A stretch of 33,509 nt of DNA from Sphingobium quisquiliarum P25 (lineage in GTDB: Bacteria; Pseudomonadota; Alphaproteobacteria; Sphingomonadales; Sphingomonadaceae). Numbering within the stretch: the first letter of the stretch is position 1; each line of letters opens with the position of its first letter. The stretch spans positions 1 to 33,509 of the forward strand of contig NZ_ATHO01000153.1 in NCBI RefSeq assembly GCF_000445065.1. The letters are read 5' to 3'. Shown in pieces: positions 1-7,413 of this stretch. The translations under genes were made by a program, and so were the position numbers. Under the pieces are notes generated by a model that was not told where the DNA came from, searched no databases, and worked only from the letters and a program-made list of their open reading frames with translations.

Positions 1-755
1 TCCTCGGCGGCAGCAGCGCCGGGGCCGCTGCGATGCCGTCCCTGCCGAACCTTGCAATCGCGACACCCGACGCGGCCGCTCCGCAGCTCGCCGAGGCCGC
101 GCAGGGCGACCGGGCCGCCAAACAGGCTTTCATGGCGCAAGCGTCGAACCAGCGGACGGTCAGCGGCGAACGCCTCGTGGCGCCGGCCTCGCCCAACATC
201 GTGCAGGCCGGCAGCATCATCCCGGCCGCGCTCATCACTGGTATCCGTTCCGACCTGCCCGGCCAGATCACCGCCCAGGTGACAGCCAATGTCTATGACA
301 GCCCTACGGGCCGCATCCTGCTCATCCCGCAAGGGGCGCGGCTGATCGGCGAGTATGACAGCGAGATCGCCGCCGGCCAGACGCGCGTGCTGCTCGCCTG
401 GGACCGTCTCATCATGCCGGACGGCCGCTCAATCGTTCTCGAGCGCCAGCCCGGCGTCGATGGAGCCGGGTTTGCGGGCCTACAGGATCGCGTAAATCAG
501 CATTGGGGCAATCTGCTCAAGGCGGCGGCCGTCTCGACGCTGCTCGGTGTCGGCGCCGAACTGGGCGCGGACAGCGAGGATGACCTGACCCGGGCACTGC
601 GCCGCGGATCGCAGGACACCATCAACCAGACCGGCCAGCAGATCGTGCGGCGACAGCTCAACGTGCAGCCGACGCTCACCATCCGGCCGGGGCATCCGTT
701 GCGCGTGGTTCTCACCCGCGACCTCGTATTGGAGCCGGTTGGAGGCGCACGATGA
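1..755 (+). CDS. trbI: Conjugal transfer protein TrbI (VirB10 family), C-terminal part, cut by left edge
   Basis: TrbI is the VirB10-like core component of the conjugative type IV secretion channel and spans inner membrane to outer membrane. The reading frame is open to the left edge without a stop, so the ATG at 33 is probably internal and the N-terminal membrane anchor lies outside the window. The visible part (about 250 residues) carries the conserved TrbI/VirB10 beta-barrel region: an 'IPAALITGIRSDLPGQ' stretch, then 'YDSPTGRILLIPQGARLIGEY' split by typical strands, a 'LLAWDRLIMPDGRSI' segment and an 'RPGHPLRVVLTRDLVL' C terminus, which are family hallmarks. It overlaps the next gene by four bases (ATGA), so the two are translationally coupled. 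Family assignment is firm; the gene is partial only because the window ends. Confidence 0.95.
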   Translation, partial: LGGSSAGAAAMPSLPNLAIATPDAAAPQLAEAAQGDRAAKQAFMAQASNQRTVSGERLVAPASPNIVQAGSIIPAALITGIRSDLPGQITAQVTANVYDSPTGRILLIPQGARLIGEYDSEIAAGQTRVLLAWDRLIMPDGRSIVLERQPGVDGAGFAGLQDRVNQHWGNLLKAAAVSTLLGVGAELGADSEDDLTRALRRGSQDTINQTGQQIVRRQLNVQPTLTIRPGHPLRVVLTRDLVLEPVGGAR

Positions 756-973
756 GCAAATTGAAGTTGGGCCCGCTGGCCGACGATCGGCCGGTCAAGC
801 TCTCCGTGGAGTTGCCCGCCGCCGTGCATCGCGATCTTGTCGCCTATGCCGCCGCCCTGGCGGCCGAGACCGGAGGAGCGCCAGTCCCGCCTGACAAGCT
901 GGTCGCGCCGATGCTCACCCGCTTCATGGAAACCGACCGGGCTTTTCGCCGGCACCGTGCGCAAGGGAAGTGA
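752..973 (+). CDS. DUF2274 domain protein downstream of trbI
   Basis: This 73-residue protein is recognised as DUF2274, a small family of unknown function found almost always directly after trbI in proteobacterial integrative conjugative elements. It begins at an ATG overlapping the trbI stop. The sequence has the family's 'KLSVELPAAVHRDLVAYAAALA' type core, which looks like a short ribbon-helix-helix-like fold: a strand followed by a helix, then a second helix ending in 'MLTRFMETDRAF'. A DNA-binding role would fit that shape but is my inference. It is the last plus-strand gene of the trb operon, because the next gene is convergent. Confidence 0.88.
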   Translation: MSKLKLGPLADDRPVKLSVELPAAVHRDLVAYAAALAAETGGAPVPPDKLVAPMLTRFMETDRAFRRHRAQGK

Positions 974-990
974 GCACGCGCCGCCTGCCG

Positions 991-1299
991 TCAGTTGCCC
1001 ATGAACTTCTTGAAGCGCTTCCGGCCTTCTGCTTCGATCACGGCTTGCTCGGCATTGGCGCACTCGCCGCCGCGCGCCGTTCCTTCGGCGCATTGCGCCG
1101 TGACCTGCCGCGCTTCGTCGGGATGCGCCGCGAAATATTGCGTTCCGCGCGGCGCGGCGGATGCTCGGGCGGTGGGGGACAAACCCGTGACAGCCGCCAT
1201 TTGATTGACCGGCACGATCACCGGGCGCAGCACGAAGCCTGCTCCAAACCCGATGATGAGCGAAACCAGCACGATGATGAGTATCCTACGTCGCGTCAT
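991..1299 (-). CDS. Small membrane protein resembling TrbK/EexN entry-exclusion proteins
   Basis: A 102-residue protein starting at an ATG with a GGAG ribosome-binding site eight bases upstream. Residues about 5-25 form one hydrophobic segment (IIVLVSLIIGFGAGFVL), and the rest would face the periplasm. The C-terminal half has a 'YFAAHPDEARQVTAQC' motif and a second Cys in 'GGECANAEQAV'. This pattern, a helix ending in Cys followed by a Cys-x-Asn-Ala helix, resembles EexN and TrbK-alt entry-exclusion proteins, which block redundant conjugation into a cell that already holds the element. No lipobox is visible, unlike classical TrbK. It lies 17 bases after the LysR stop on the same strand and converges on the trb operon. 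The family resemblance is from memory and moderate. Confidence 0.6.
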   Translation of the reverse strand: MTRRRILIIVLVSLIIGFGAGFVLRPVIVPVNQMAAVTGLSPTARASAAPRGTQYFAAHPDEARQVTAQCAEGTARGGECANAEQAVIEAEGRKRFKKFMGN

Positions 1300-1316
1300 G
1301 ACCGCTCCATTGCCGA

Positions 1317-2243
1317 TTACTTAGGCGACGACTGCGATCCTATCATAGGCGGCAGCGAATAGCGGAAGGTCACGAAATCAAGGAACCGCCGTAATACGGC
1401 GTTGTCATTGTCCTCACGCCAATAGCCCGAAAAGCCGATTCGTATGTGGCCGTTGGCTTCGTGAATTTCGCGATACACCACCCCTGGTACATGGATGCCG
1501 AGTGCTGACTCTGCGACTATTGAAATATGCTTACCAAGCGCAATGGCGCTGAGCACCGTGTCGCGGCCGATGTCATCCATCTCGATTTCGGGTGTGTAAC
1601 CTGGCATTCCAAGTTTGCCAAAGAGCATGTTCCTCGTCTCCGGGCCGGGATCTCGTTCGGGCAGCAGAAAACGCTCGCCGGTCAGGTCGGTCCAATGGAT
1701 GCGCTCGCGATCGGCGAGTCGATGACCTTCTGGCATTGCCAGCAGAATGCGTTCGCTCCAGAAAGGGCGGCTCATCTGACCTTGGTAGGGAGTCTCGCCG
1801 ATCATAATTGCGATGTCGAGCAAGCCGTTCTCGATTCCGGTCAACAGCATGTCGCGATCACGCTCGAAGCCATGCACCTTCACGGCCGGAAAGCGCTTTC
1901 CGAATTCGCTAAGAGTAGCCCGCAAGTTGCCGGCCGAGAATGAAGTGTAGAACCCCACCGCAAGTTTACCGGCATCGCCGCGCTTTGTGGCGCGCACCCA
2001 AGCATTCAATTCCTCGAACTCTTTCACGATGCGCTGGGCCGTGCGAAGGTATGTCTCGCCATGCGGGGTCAAGGTTGCACCGCGTGTTCCGCGGTCAAAT
2101 AGAGTCAAGCCAAGGCGCTTCTCAACTTCGAGGATGTGTCGGCTGAGCGTGGCCTGTTTAATGTTCATACTCCGTGCCGCTCGGCTGAAGCTGCCGGCTT
2201 CGGCCGCGTTCATCAGATAGCGGAGGTGTCTGAGCTCGATCAC
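1317..2243 (-). CDS. LysR-family transcriptional regulator
   Basis: A LysR-type regulator of about 308 residues, the usual family length. The winged helix-turn-helix is at the N terminus ('IELRHLRYLMNAAEAGSF', then 'AARSMNIKQATLSRHILEVE' and 'LFDRGTRGATLTPHGETYL'), followed by the periplasmic-binding-like effector domain. I place the start at the GTG at 2243, where the family consensus begins. The frame stays open upstream to a further possible start at 2315, and the GGAGG at 2266-2270 is too far from 2243 to be ideal, so the start is uncertain. It is convergent with the trb operon and divergent from the sigma-factor gene. LysR genes beside trb clusters are common in integrative elements and may control transfer; the effector and targets cannot be read from sequence. 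Confidence 0.9.
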   Translation of the reverse strand: MIELRHLRYLMNAAEAGSFSRAARSMNIKQATLSRHILEVEKRLGLTLFDRGTRGATLTPHGETYLRTAQRIVKEFEELNAWVRATKRGDAGKLAVGFYTSFSAGNLRATLSEFGKRFPAVKVHGFERDRDMLLTGIENGLLDIAIMIGETPYQGQMSRPFWSERILLAMPEGHRLADRERIHWTDLTGERFLLPERDPGPETRNMLFGKLGMPGYTPEIEMDDIGRDTVLSAIALGKHISIVAESALGIHVPGVVYREIHEANGHIRIGFSGYWREDNDNAVLRRFLDFVTFRYSLPPMIGSQSSPK

Positions 2244-2558
2244 TTCACTTCTCGATTCCTGCCTACCTCCAACACGCCATATCTTCAGGGACGATGGAGC
2301 TTGATAAAGCCGCACCTTCGCCCTGCTTCCTTTTTAGTCGGGGCATGTGTCCCCATCGCCCGGTAAATCATTCAAGGCGCTATCACGTACTTTTTTGATG
2401 AGGGTTTTGCATTCGCAAGCGTCATTTGGATTGAGGGAGTCCGACTGTTGATTGAGCACTGCTTGAACCGCGAGATCGTGAGGCGTGAATGAAATCGTTC
2501 TGTCACCGGCTGCTGGCATTGAGTGGGTTATCTGTCATGTGCTGGGCACATAACTCAA
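2244..2558. other. Divergent intergenic region between LysR and ECF sigma genes
   Basis: About 315 bases with no convincing gene. It must hold the promoters of both the LysR gene and the sigma/anti-sigma pair. A 61-codon minus-strand frame (2334-2519) has no ribosome-binding site and no recognisable composition, so I do not call it. The sequence is visibly less GC-rich than the flanking genes, as expected of a regulatory spacer or recently joined DNA. I could not pick out a confident operator or sigma-70 promoter. Confidence 0.5.
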
Positions 2559-3038
2559 ATGTCGCTTTTCAGAAAATTCGCTCCGCGCCTCCGGCAAATA
2601 CTCAAGCAACGGGGCGTTTCCGATTCTGAAACAGAGGAGCTCGTTCAAGAGGCTTTTCTACGTCTCCTTCAGTATAGCAAGGAAAACGAGGTTGACCGGG
2701 AGGAGGGATTTCTAGTTAGAACCGCAGTCAACTTGTCGATTGACGCAGGCCGCCGGTCCCGGCGAATGGAAACTGTCGCCGATTCTGTGGATGATTTGGT
2801 TCTGATCGACGAATCGCCCGACCAGGAACGAATTGCGATCGGCAAAAGCCGGTTGGAGCATCTGACAGCTGGCTTCCAGCGCCTTGATCCCAAGACGCGT
2901 GCGATTGTTCAGGGGAGACGCGTAGACGGTCTGTCAACCCGGGAGGTGGCTTTGCGCGAAGGTGTGAGTGTCAGCGCGGTCGAAAAGCGGCTCGCCAAGG
3001 CTATGCTGTTTCTATCCGCCTGGATGCGGAATTTCTAA
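2559..3038 (+). CDS. ECF-family RNA polymerase sigma factor (FecI-like)
   Basis: A protein of about 159 residues with the two-domain layout of extracytoplasmic-function sigma factors. Region 2 is 'DSETEELVQEAFLRLLQYS' through 'FLVRTAVNLSIDAGRRSRR', which binds core polymerase and the -10 element. Region 4 is 'LDPKTRAIVQGRRVDGLST' plus 'EVALREGVSVSAVEKRLAKA', a helix-turn-helix that binds the -35 element. I use the ATG at 2559; a GTG at 2523 is also in frame, and neither has a strong ribosome-binding site. The stop is 16 bases before the GTG of a FecR-type gene, so the pair fits the FecI/FecR cell-surface signalling class. In that class FecR controls the sigma factor, and an STN domain of an outer-membrane receptor controls FecR. 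No such receptor follows; the only STN domain in the window is in the giant exoprotein. Confidence 0.9.
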   Translation: MSLFRKFAPRLRQILKQRGVSDSETEELVQEAFLRLLQYSKENEVDREEGFLVRTAVNLSIDAGRRSRRMETVADSVDDLVLIDESPDQERIAIGKSRLEHLTAGFQRLDPKTRAIVQGRRVDGLSTREVALREGVSVSAVEKRLAKAMLFLSAWMRNF

Positions 3039-3054
3039 TGAATGTGAGAGTCCT

Positions 3055-4029
3055 GTGACTGGAAAGCCTGAAGCAGAGGCGGCGGTCTGGTTCGCCCGAT
3101 TGGGTGACGACGCGCGCGAGCGCGAAAGGCATAGGGGCCTTGCCGAATGGCGTGCAGAGCGTCCGGCGAATGCGGCCGCATTGGCGGAAATGGATGCGCT
3201 ATGGGCAGATTTGGAGCATGTCGCGGCTCTGTCCTTCTACGACGAGAAGGCAAGGCGAAAGCCTGCCGCAACAGCGATCGATAAAGGAGCCAGACCGCCG
3301 CTCTCGGTCATTCCGAGCCGTCTGTGGTGGTCCGCCGCCGGAGCGGCGGCTATGGCCGCAATGCTATTGCTCTTCCTGGCACATCCCTTCTCCAACTCTC
3401 AGATCTTTGAAACTGCGGTTGGAGGGCAGCGGATCGCCTCGCTGCCTGATACCTCGCGCGTCACCCTCAACACGGATTCCAGGGTTGCGGCACGTTTCAC
3501 TGCGAATGAACGGTTGATCACGCTCGATCGCGGAGAAGCGCTTTTTGAGGTGAGCCGAGACCCGAATCGGCCCTTCATTGTCCAGACTCACCTGGGGAAG
3601 GTAACGGCGCTGGGCACGAAATTCATTGTCCGCGATCGCGGAAGCTCCATGGAAGTGACCCTGCTGGAAGGCAAGGTTCTCGTGGATCCCGACAAGGATG
3701 GACAAACCAGCTTCATCATGACCCCGGGGCAGCGCGTGCGCATCGGCACCGCCGGCACCGCGCTTGTGGACAAGCCTTCGCTGGAAGCCGTGACGGCTTG
3801 GCGCAGCGGCGGGCTTGTTCTGCAGGATATGTCCGCCGCTGCCGCAGTTGGCGAAATGAATCGCTATGGGCAAAAACCGATTACGCTCGATAGATCGGCG
3901 GACGTGGCAGAATGCCGGGTCAGTGGTGTCTTCCGGGTGGCAGACACCGAGCGCTTTGCCCACATCCTTGCAAGGATTTGCGGTCTGCGGCTCGAACAGC
4001 GGGACGATCGGTATCTGCTCATCCCTTAA
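3055..4029 (+). CDS. FecR-family anti-sigma/sigma-regulator protein
   Basis: A 324-residue inner-membrane regulator. Residues about 8-55 are the cytoplasmic DUF4880 region ('AAVWFARLGDDARERERHRG', then a helix ending in 'MDALWADLEHV') that contacts the sigma factor. One membrane helix lies at about 90-110 ('LWWSAAGAAAMAAMLLLFLA'). A periplasmic FecR beta domain follows at about 115-220, including 'RLITLDRGEALFEVSRDPNR' and 'GTKFIVRD'. The C-terminal 75 residues form a DUF4974/STN-like domain ('GGLVLQDMSAAAAVGEMNRY'). I chose the GTG at 3055 with GAGAG upstream, because residues before it in the longer frame overlap the sigma gene and do not fit the family. By analogy with FecR it would relay a periplasmic signal to the sigma factor encoded just upstream. 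Confidence 0.92.
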   Translation: MTGKPEAEAAVWFARLGDDARERERHRGLAEWRAERPANAAALAEMDALWADLEHVAALSFYDEKARRKPAATAIDKGARPPLSVIPSRLWWSAAGAAAMAAMLLLFLAHPFSNSQIFETAVGGQRIASLPDTSRVTLNTDSRVAARFTANERLITLDRGEALFEVSRDPNRPFIVQTHLGKVTALGTKFIVRDRGSSMEVTLLEGKVLVDPDKDGQTSFIMTPGQRVRIGTAGTALVDKPSLEAVTAWRSGGLVLQDMSAAAAVGEMNRYGQKPITLDRSADVAECRVSGVFRVADTERFAHILARICGLRLEQRDDRYLLIP

Positions 4030-4239
4030 CAGCGCCGCCGCCGCGGATATGCGCCACACGCGTTGAAGGCGTGTACGTCACTCAGTTCTCCTGCTGGGGA
4101 GGACGCACTCCTGCCTCGCGCCACGAATCTAAAAAAAATTGTGAGGACATCAGTCGGCGCAGCGTCCTTGTGTGTGTAGGCAATGGAGCGATCCGTTCAC
4201 CTCTCGCTCAAGCATAATGCATGAACCGGAAAGCAATAG

Positions 4240-4269
4240 GCATCCATAGTTTTAGCTATGGGTGCTTTT
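4240..4269 (+). terminator. Candidate rho-independent terminator after the FecR gene
   Basis: GCATCCATAG pairs with CTATGGGTGC around a six-base TTTTAG loop, giving a ten-base-pair stem with one G-T wobble, followed by TTTTC. It lies 210 bases after the FecR stop and about 195 bases before the next start. It could end the sigma/anti-sigma transcript or act as an attenuator in the leader of the secretion operon. The stem is only moderately GC-rich and the U-tract is short, so confidence is moderate. Confidence 0.5.
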
Positions 4270-4311
4270 CGTTCGTGAACTAATAAGAATACTTCTAGTA
4301 AAAAGTTTTAT

Positions 4312-4328
4312 GACTCTTGATAAGAGTC
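4312..4328. promoter_or_regulatory. Perfect inverted repeat upstream of the secretion operon
   Basis: GACTCTT and AAGAGTC flank a three-base GAT centre, giving a perfect seven-base half-site dyad in AT-rich DNA about 135 bases before the first operon gene. The size and position suit a dimeric regulator's operator, or a small RNA hairpin. No regulator can be assigned from sequence alone. Confidence 0.35.
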
Positions 4329-4463
4329 TCTGTTCTGTAACAAGGATTATCTAACTGCGCTCCAGTAAGTGCGGGGGGACGTCCTGTGTTGATGAGTGTG
4401 TAATCGCACTCTTTGCAATCATGGGCGAACTCCGGATCGAGTACTCAAGTCTGGAGCGGGGAA

Positions 4464-6230
4464 ATGAAGCGAATTCTTGTCGCGTTTGGCGCGATGTGTC
4501 TGATGGTGCCGAGTGCTGCTTCGGCGCAAAGTTGGTGGAACGACGACTGGGGATACAGGCAGGAAATTGCCCTCAACGCCGATGGCGCGGTGGGCGATGA
4601 AGTCGAAAACGCACCTGTCCTCGTGCGCCTTCATGCCGGCAATGTCGATTTTACCCGCCTCAAGGATGATGGCAGCGATCTGCGCTTTACGACCTCGAAT
4701 GGAACGCCGCTCGACTTTCATCTGGAGCGCTTCGACCGGCAGGCGGAAATCGCCTTTGTCTGGGTAAAGCTTCCCCAGATTTCCGCAGAACGCCAGCTCA
4801 TCTATGCCTATTACGGAAATGGCGAGGCCGCTGGCGCATTTTCCGCTGCTGACACCTATGATGGTGAGCAATCGCTGGTCGTTCACTTCGCCGATGGGGC
4901 GAGTCCGCGCGACCAAACGGCCAATGCCAACACGATCGGCAACTTCACTGCCCAGCTGATTCCGGAGGGGATTGTCGCCGGCGGCGCTCGTTTCGACGCC
5001 GAGAGTCGCATGGAAGTGGCGGCAAGCCAGTCCTTGGCGGTTCCTGCCGATGGCGCGATGACGGTGTCGGCCTGGATCAAGCCCGGCAATCAGCTTCCCG
5101 CCGAGGCAGCCATTTACACCAAGCAGGGTGAAGGCGCGTCGCGCATGGTGATCGGGCTTCGCGGCGGAACCCCGTTCGTGAGCGTGAACGGGGCCGAGGC
5201 GGTAGCGCAGGCACCGCTCTCATCAGGTACTTGGGCCCACCTGGCCGTGACCGCTGGCGAAGGTGTGGTGCGTCTTTATGTCGACGGTGCCGAAGTGGCG
5301 CAGCTGGCGGCACAACTGCCCGCTTTGAATGGACTGGAGATCGTCGGTGCGAACGGCGAGCTTCCCGGCTTCATGGGCGATTTCGACGAATTGTGGCGCG
5401 CCAACGCTGCACGCTCGGCGGATTTCATCGCTCTTGCCGCCAAGTCGCAAGGCCGCGACGCGTCCATCGTCCAGCCGAGTGGAGAAGCGCAGCAAGCCGA
5501 CAGCGAAAGCCACAATTATCTTGGCATCTTGTTTGGCGCGCTGACGCTGGATGCGTGGATCGTGATTGGGATCCTTGCCGTGATGCTGGTCATCGCGGTC
5601 GCCGTGATGGCGACCAAGACCATGCTGCTTGCCCAGGTGGAGAAGGCCAACACCGCCTTCCGGGACCGGTTCCGCCGTGCCACCGCGGACGCGGGGATGC
5701 ATGATGGCATCGTCAACAACGAGCATCTGAGCTGGGACGCAGGATCCACGCTGGGGCGCCTGTTTGAGACCGGGCGCGACGAAACCCGCCAGCGTCTTGC
5801 AGAAGGCCGCCGGTCATCGCGAGACAACTTCGCCTTGGCGCCGCAATCGGTGGCGGCAATCCGGGCAGCGATGGACGCATCGCTGGCGCGCGAGGGACAG
5901 CGGCTCAATGCGCGGCTGGTCCTGCTGACCATTGCGATCTCGGGCGGGCCATTCCTCGGGCTGCTCGGCACGGTCATCGGCGTGATGATCACCTTTGCCA
6001 GCGTGGCCGCGGCCGGAGAGGTCAACATCAATGCGATTGCACCAGGCATTGCCGCTGCGCTGCTGGCGACCGTTGCCGGCCTCGCCGTCGCGATCCCAGC
6101 GCTGTTCGGCTACAACTGGCTGCAGAGCCGGATCGAGAAGATCGAGACCGACAATCTCGTGTTCGTCGACGAACTCGAGAAGCGCATCGCCGAAACCTAT
6201 CGCCCCACTCTCGCCGCCAATGCGGCCTGA
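4464..6230 (+). CDS. ExbB/TolQ-type proton-channel subunit fused to periplasmic DUF2341 and LamG-like domains
   Basis: A 588-residue protein with the start at an ATG preceded by GGAGCGGGG. A signal peptide ends near residue 22 (AASAQ|SWW). Residues about 27-130 are DUF2341 ('WWNDDWGYRQEIALNADG', 'LIYAYYGNGEA'). Residues about 140-335 resemble a LamG/concanavalin-like beta-sandwich ('AMTVSAWIKPGN', 'TWAHLAVTAGEGVVRLYVDG'). A membrane helix lies at about 365-388, then a cytoplasmic loop. The ExbB/MotA/TolQ core has helices at about 487-513 ('GGPFLGLLGTVIGVMITF') and 526-550. ExbB is the proton-channel subunit that drives TonB, and ordinary ExbB is about 240 residues. The large periplasmic head is the distinctive part and might contact a secreted or cell-wall partner, which is inference. 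It is the first gene of the block, 24 bases before exbD. Confidence 0.9.
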   Translation: MKRILVAFGAMCLMVPSAASAQSWWNDDWGYRQEIALNADGAVGDEVENAPVLVRLHAGNVDFTRLKDDGSDLRFTTSNGTPLDFHLERFDRQAEIAFVWVKLPQISAERQLIYAYYGNGEAAGAFSAADTYDGEQSLVVHFADGASPRDQTANANTIGNFTAQLIPEGIVAGGARFDAESRMEVAASQSLAVPADGAMTVSAWIKPGNQLPAEAAIYTKQGEGASRMVIGLRGGTPFVSVNGAEAVAQAPLSSGTWAHLAVTAGEGVVRLYVDGAEVAQLAAQLPALNGLEIVGANGELPGFMGDFDELWRANAARSADFIALAAKSQGRDASIVQPSGEAQQADSESHNYLGILFGALTLDAWIVIGILAVMLVIAVAVMATKTMLLAQVEKANTAFRDRFRRATADAGMHDGIVNNEHLSWDAGSTLGRLFETGRDETRQRLAEGRRSSRDNFALAPQSVAAIRAAMDASLAREGQRLNARLVLLTIAISGGPFLGLLGTVIGVMITFASVAAAGEVNINAIAPGIAAALLATVAGLAVAIPALFGYNWLQSRIEKIETDNLVFVDELEKRIAETYRPTLAANAA

Positions 6231-6254
6231 CGGACGGCAAGGGGGAGACGAGCG

Positions 6255-6662
6255 ATGCAGGTTCACAAAAAGCGCAAGCCCTATGACGAGATCAACGTCA
6301 CGCCGATGGTTGATCTCACCCTGGTGCTGCTGATCATCTTCATCCTGCTGACGACGGCGGCCGTCCAGGGGATCAAGGTGAACGTACCCAAGGCCAGCTC
6401 CTCGGTAAGCCTGGCCAAGCCGACGACCAAGGCGATCACGATCGACGAGCAGGGGCAGGTCTATCTCGACACCTTCGCCGTGACGATCGACGAGCTGGAA
6501 TCGCAGCTGCGGACTTTCAAAGCGACGACGCCGGAATTTCCGGTGGTCGTGAAGGGTGACCGGGTCACGCAATACGGCCGGATCATGGAAGTGCTCGACG
6601 TGTGCAATCGCGTCGGCATCACGCAACTCGGACTGGTGAGCGAGAGGGCGCGGCCGTCATGA
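6255..6662 (+). CDS. exbD: ExbD/TolR-type biopolymer transport protein
   Basis: A 135-residue protein with a strong GGGGGAG ribosome-binding site. The N-terminal cytoplasmic tail leads into the single membrane helix at about 20-40 ('MVDLTLVLLIIFILLTTAA'). That helix includes Asp20 in the 'TPMVDL' motif, the conserved proton-carrying aspartate of ExbD/TolR. A periplasmic domain of about 95 residues follows ('ITIDEQGQVYLD', 'VVVKGDRVTQYGRIMEVLD'). Together with the ExbB-like fusion before it and the TonB after it, it makes a complete proton-driven energy transducer. Its stop overlaps the tonB start by four bases. Confidence 0.95.
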   Translation: MQVHKKRKPYDEINVTPMVDLTLVLLIIFILLTTAAVQGIKVNVPKASSSVSLAKPTTKAITIDEQGQVYLDTFAVTIDELESQLRTFKATTPEFPVVVKGDRVTQYGRIMEVLDVCNRVGITQLGLVSERARPS

Positions 6663-7348
6663 GCGAAAAGGCCGTCACCAAGGGGCGGTGGCCCAATCGC
6701 ATCCGGCAGAGCGGGGCGGTTGTAGCACCGGTCGCTCTGCTAGCGCTGCTGGCCTGGCTGTTTTGGCCGAGCGGGGAACTCCCGCAGAGTCGGGAGCGCG
6801 TGGTCACCACGATCGACATGGTCCAGCCGCCGCCACCTCCGCCGGAGCCGGAAGATGAGATCATGGAGGATGAAGAGGAGATCGTCGAGCCGGAGGAGGC
6901 ACCGAGCGAGGCGCCCAACGAACAGCCCAGCGAGACACCGCAGGATGCGCCGGCCGAACCCGCTTCCAACCAGCTGGCGGGGCTCGATCGACCTGCCGAC
7001 GCCGGTTCCGACAATTTCCGCCTGGCGGCTGGCGGCGGCGGCGGACTGTTCGGACGAGGCACCGGCGGGGGCGGTGGCGGCGAATGGGGCGCCTATGTCG
7101 AAGGGCATATACGCCGCGCGCTGATGCGCGATCCCCGGACGCGGGCCGCGCGAGGATCCGTTGGAGTTACCGTGGTCATCTCCGAGGCGGGCCGGTTCAC
7201 GCAGGCAGCCCTTCGCGGGACCACGGGCGATTCCGATCTCGATGCCGCCATCCGCGAGGTTCTGCGCGGCCTGCCACCGCTCAGCGTTCCGAGGCCGGCT
7301 GACCGCGCGGCCACGACCTACGCGACGATCGACATGAGGCGAAGTTGA
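6659..7348 (+). CDS. tonB: TonB-family energy transducer
   Basis: A 229-residue protein starting at the ATG that overlaps the exbD stop (ATGA). A cytoplasmic tail is followed by one membrane helix at about 19-36 ('AVVAPVALLALLAWLFW'). Then comes a Pro/Glu-rich periplasmic spacer that starts with a hexaproline run and is very acidic. A Gly-rich hinge leads to a TonB C-terminal domain at about 145-229 ('GSVGVTVVISEAGRF', 'DSDLDAAIREVLRGLPPLSV'). The membrane helix lacks the His that E. coli TonB uses for coupling to ExbBD. The C-terminal domain also lacks a classical Tyr-Pro motif, so this is a divergent TonB, presumably dedicated to this locus. The gene that follows encodes an outer-membrane TpsB transporter, not a TonB-dependent receptor. 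Confidence 0.9.
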   Translation: MSEKAVTKGRWPNRIRQSGAVVAPVALLALLAWLFWPSGELPQSRERVVTTIDMVQPPPPPPEPEDEIMEDEEEIVEPEEAPSEAPNEQPSETPQDAPAEPASNQLAGLDRPADAGSDNFRLAAGGGGGLFGRGTGGGGGGEWGAYVEGHIRRALMRDPRTRAARGSVGVTVVISEAGRFTQAALRGTTGDSDLDAAIREVLRGLPPLSVPRPADRAATTYATIDMRRS

Positions 7349-7413
7349 GCCGGCAGCCGATCCGCAGCGCGCTCGCGGGTCAGTCCACCCGCACGAACAA
7401 TCTGGAGTTTTCG

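Larger units (their letters stand above)
4030..4463. other. Long leader/intergenic region before the secretion operon
   Basis: A 434-base stretch without a gene, clearly AT-richer than its surroundings. It contains a terminator-like hairpin (4240-4269), a perfect short inverted repeat (4312-4328) and a weaker six-base-pair stem at 4394-4411 followed by TTTGC. It should hold the promoter of the large downstream operon, possibly one read by the ECF sigma factor encoded upstream, but FecI-type promoters vary too much for me to name one. The run of Gs at 4373-4378 is notable but unexplained. Confidence 0.55.

Noticed and set aside
2334..2519. 61-codon minus-strand frame in the LysR/sigma spacer
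   Set aside because: No ribosome-binding site, no recognisable family, and it occupies the divergent promoter region.
7345..7413. TTG start of TpsB overlapping the tonB stop
   Set aside because: The ATG at 7414 has a TGGAG site and begins a proper signal peptide; the extra 23 residues do not fit an exported protein.
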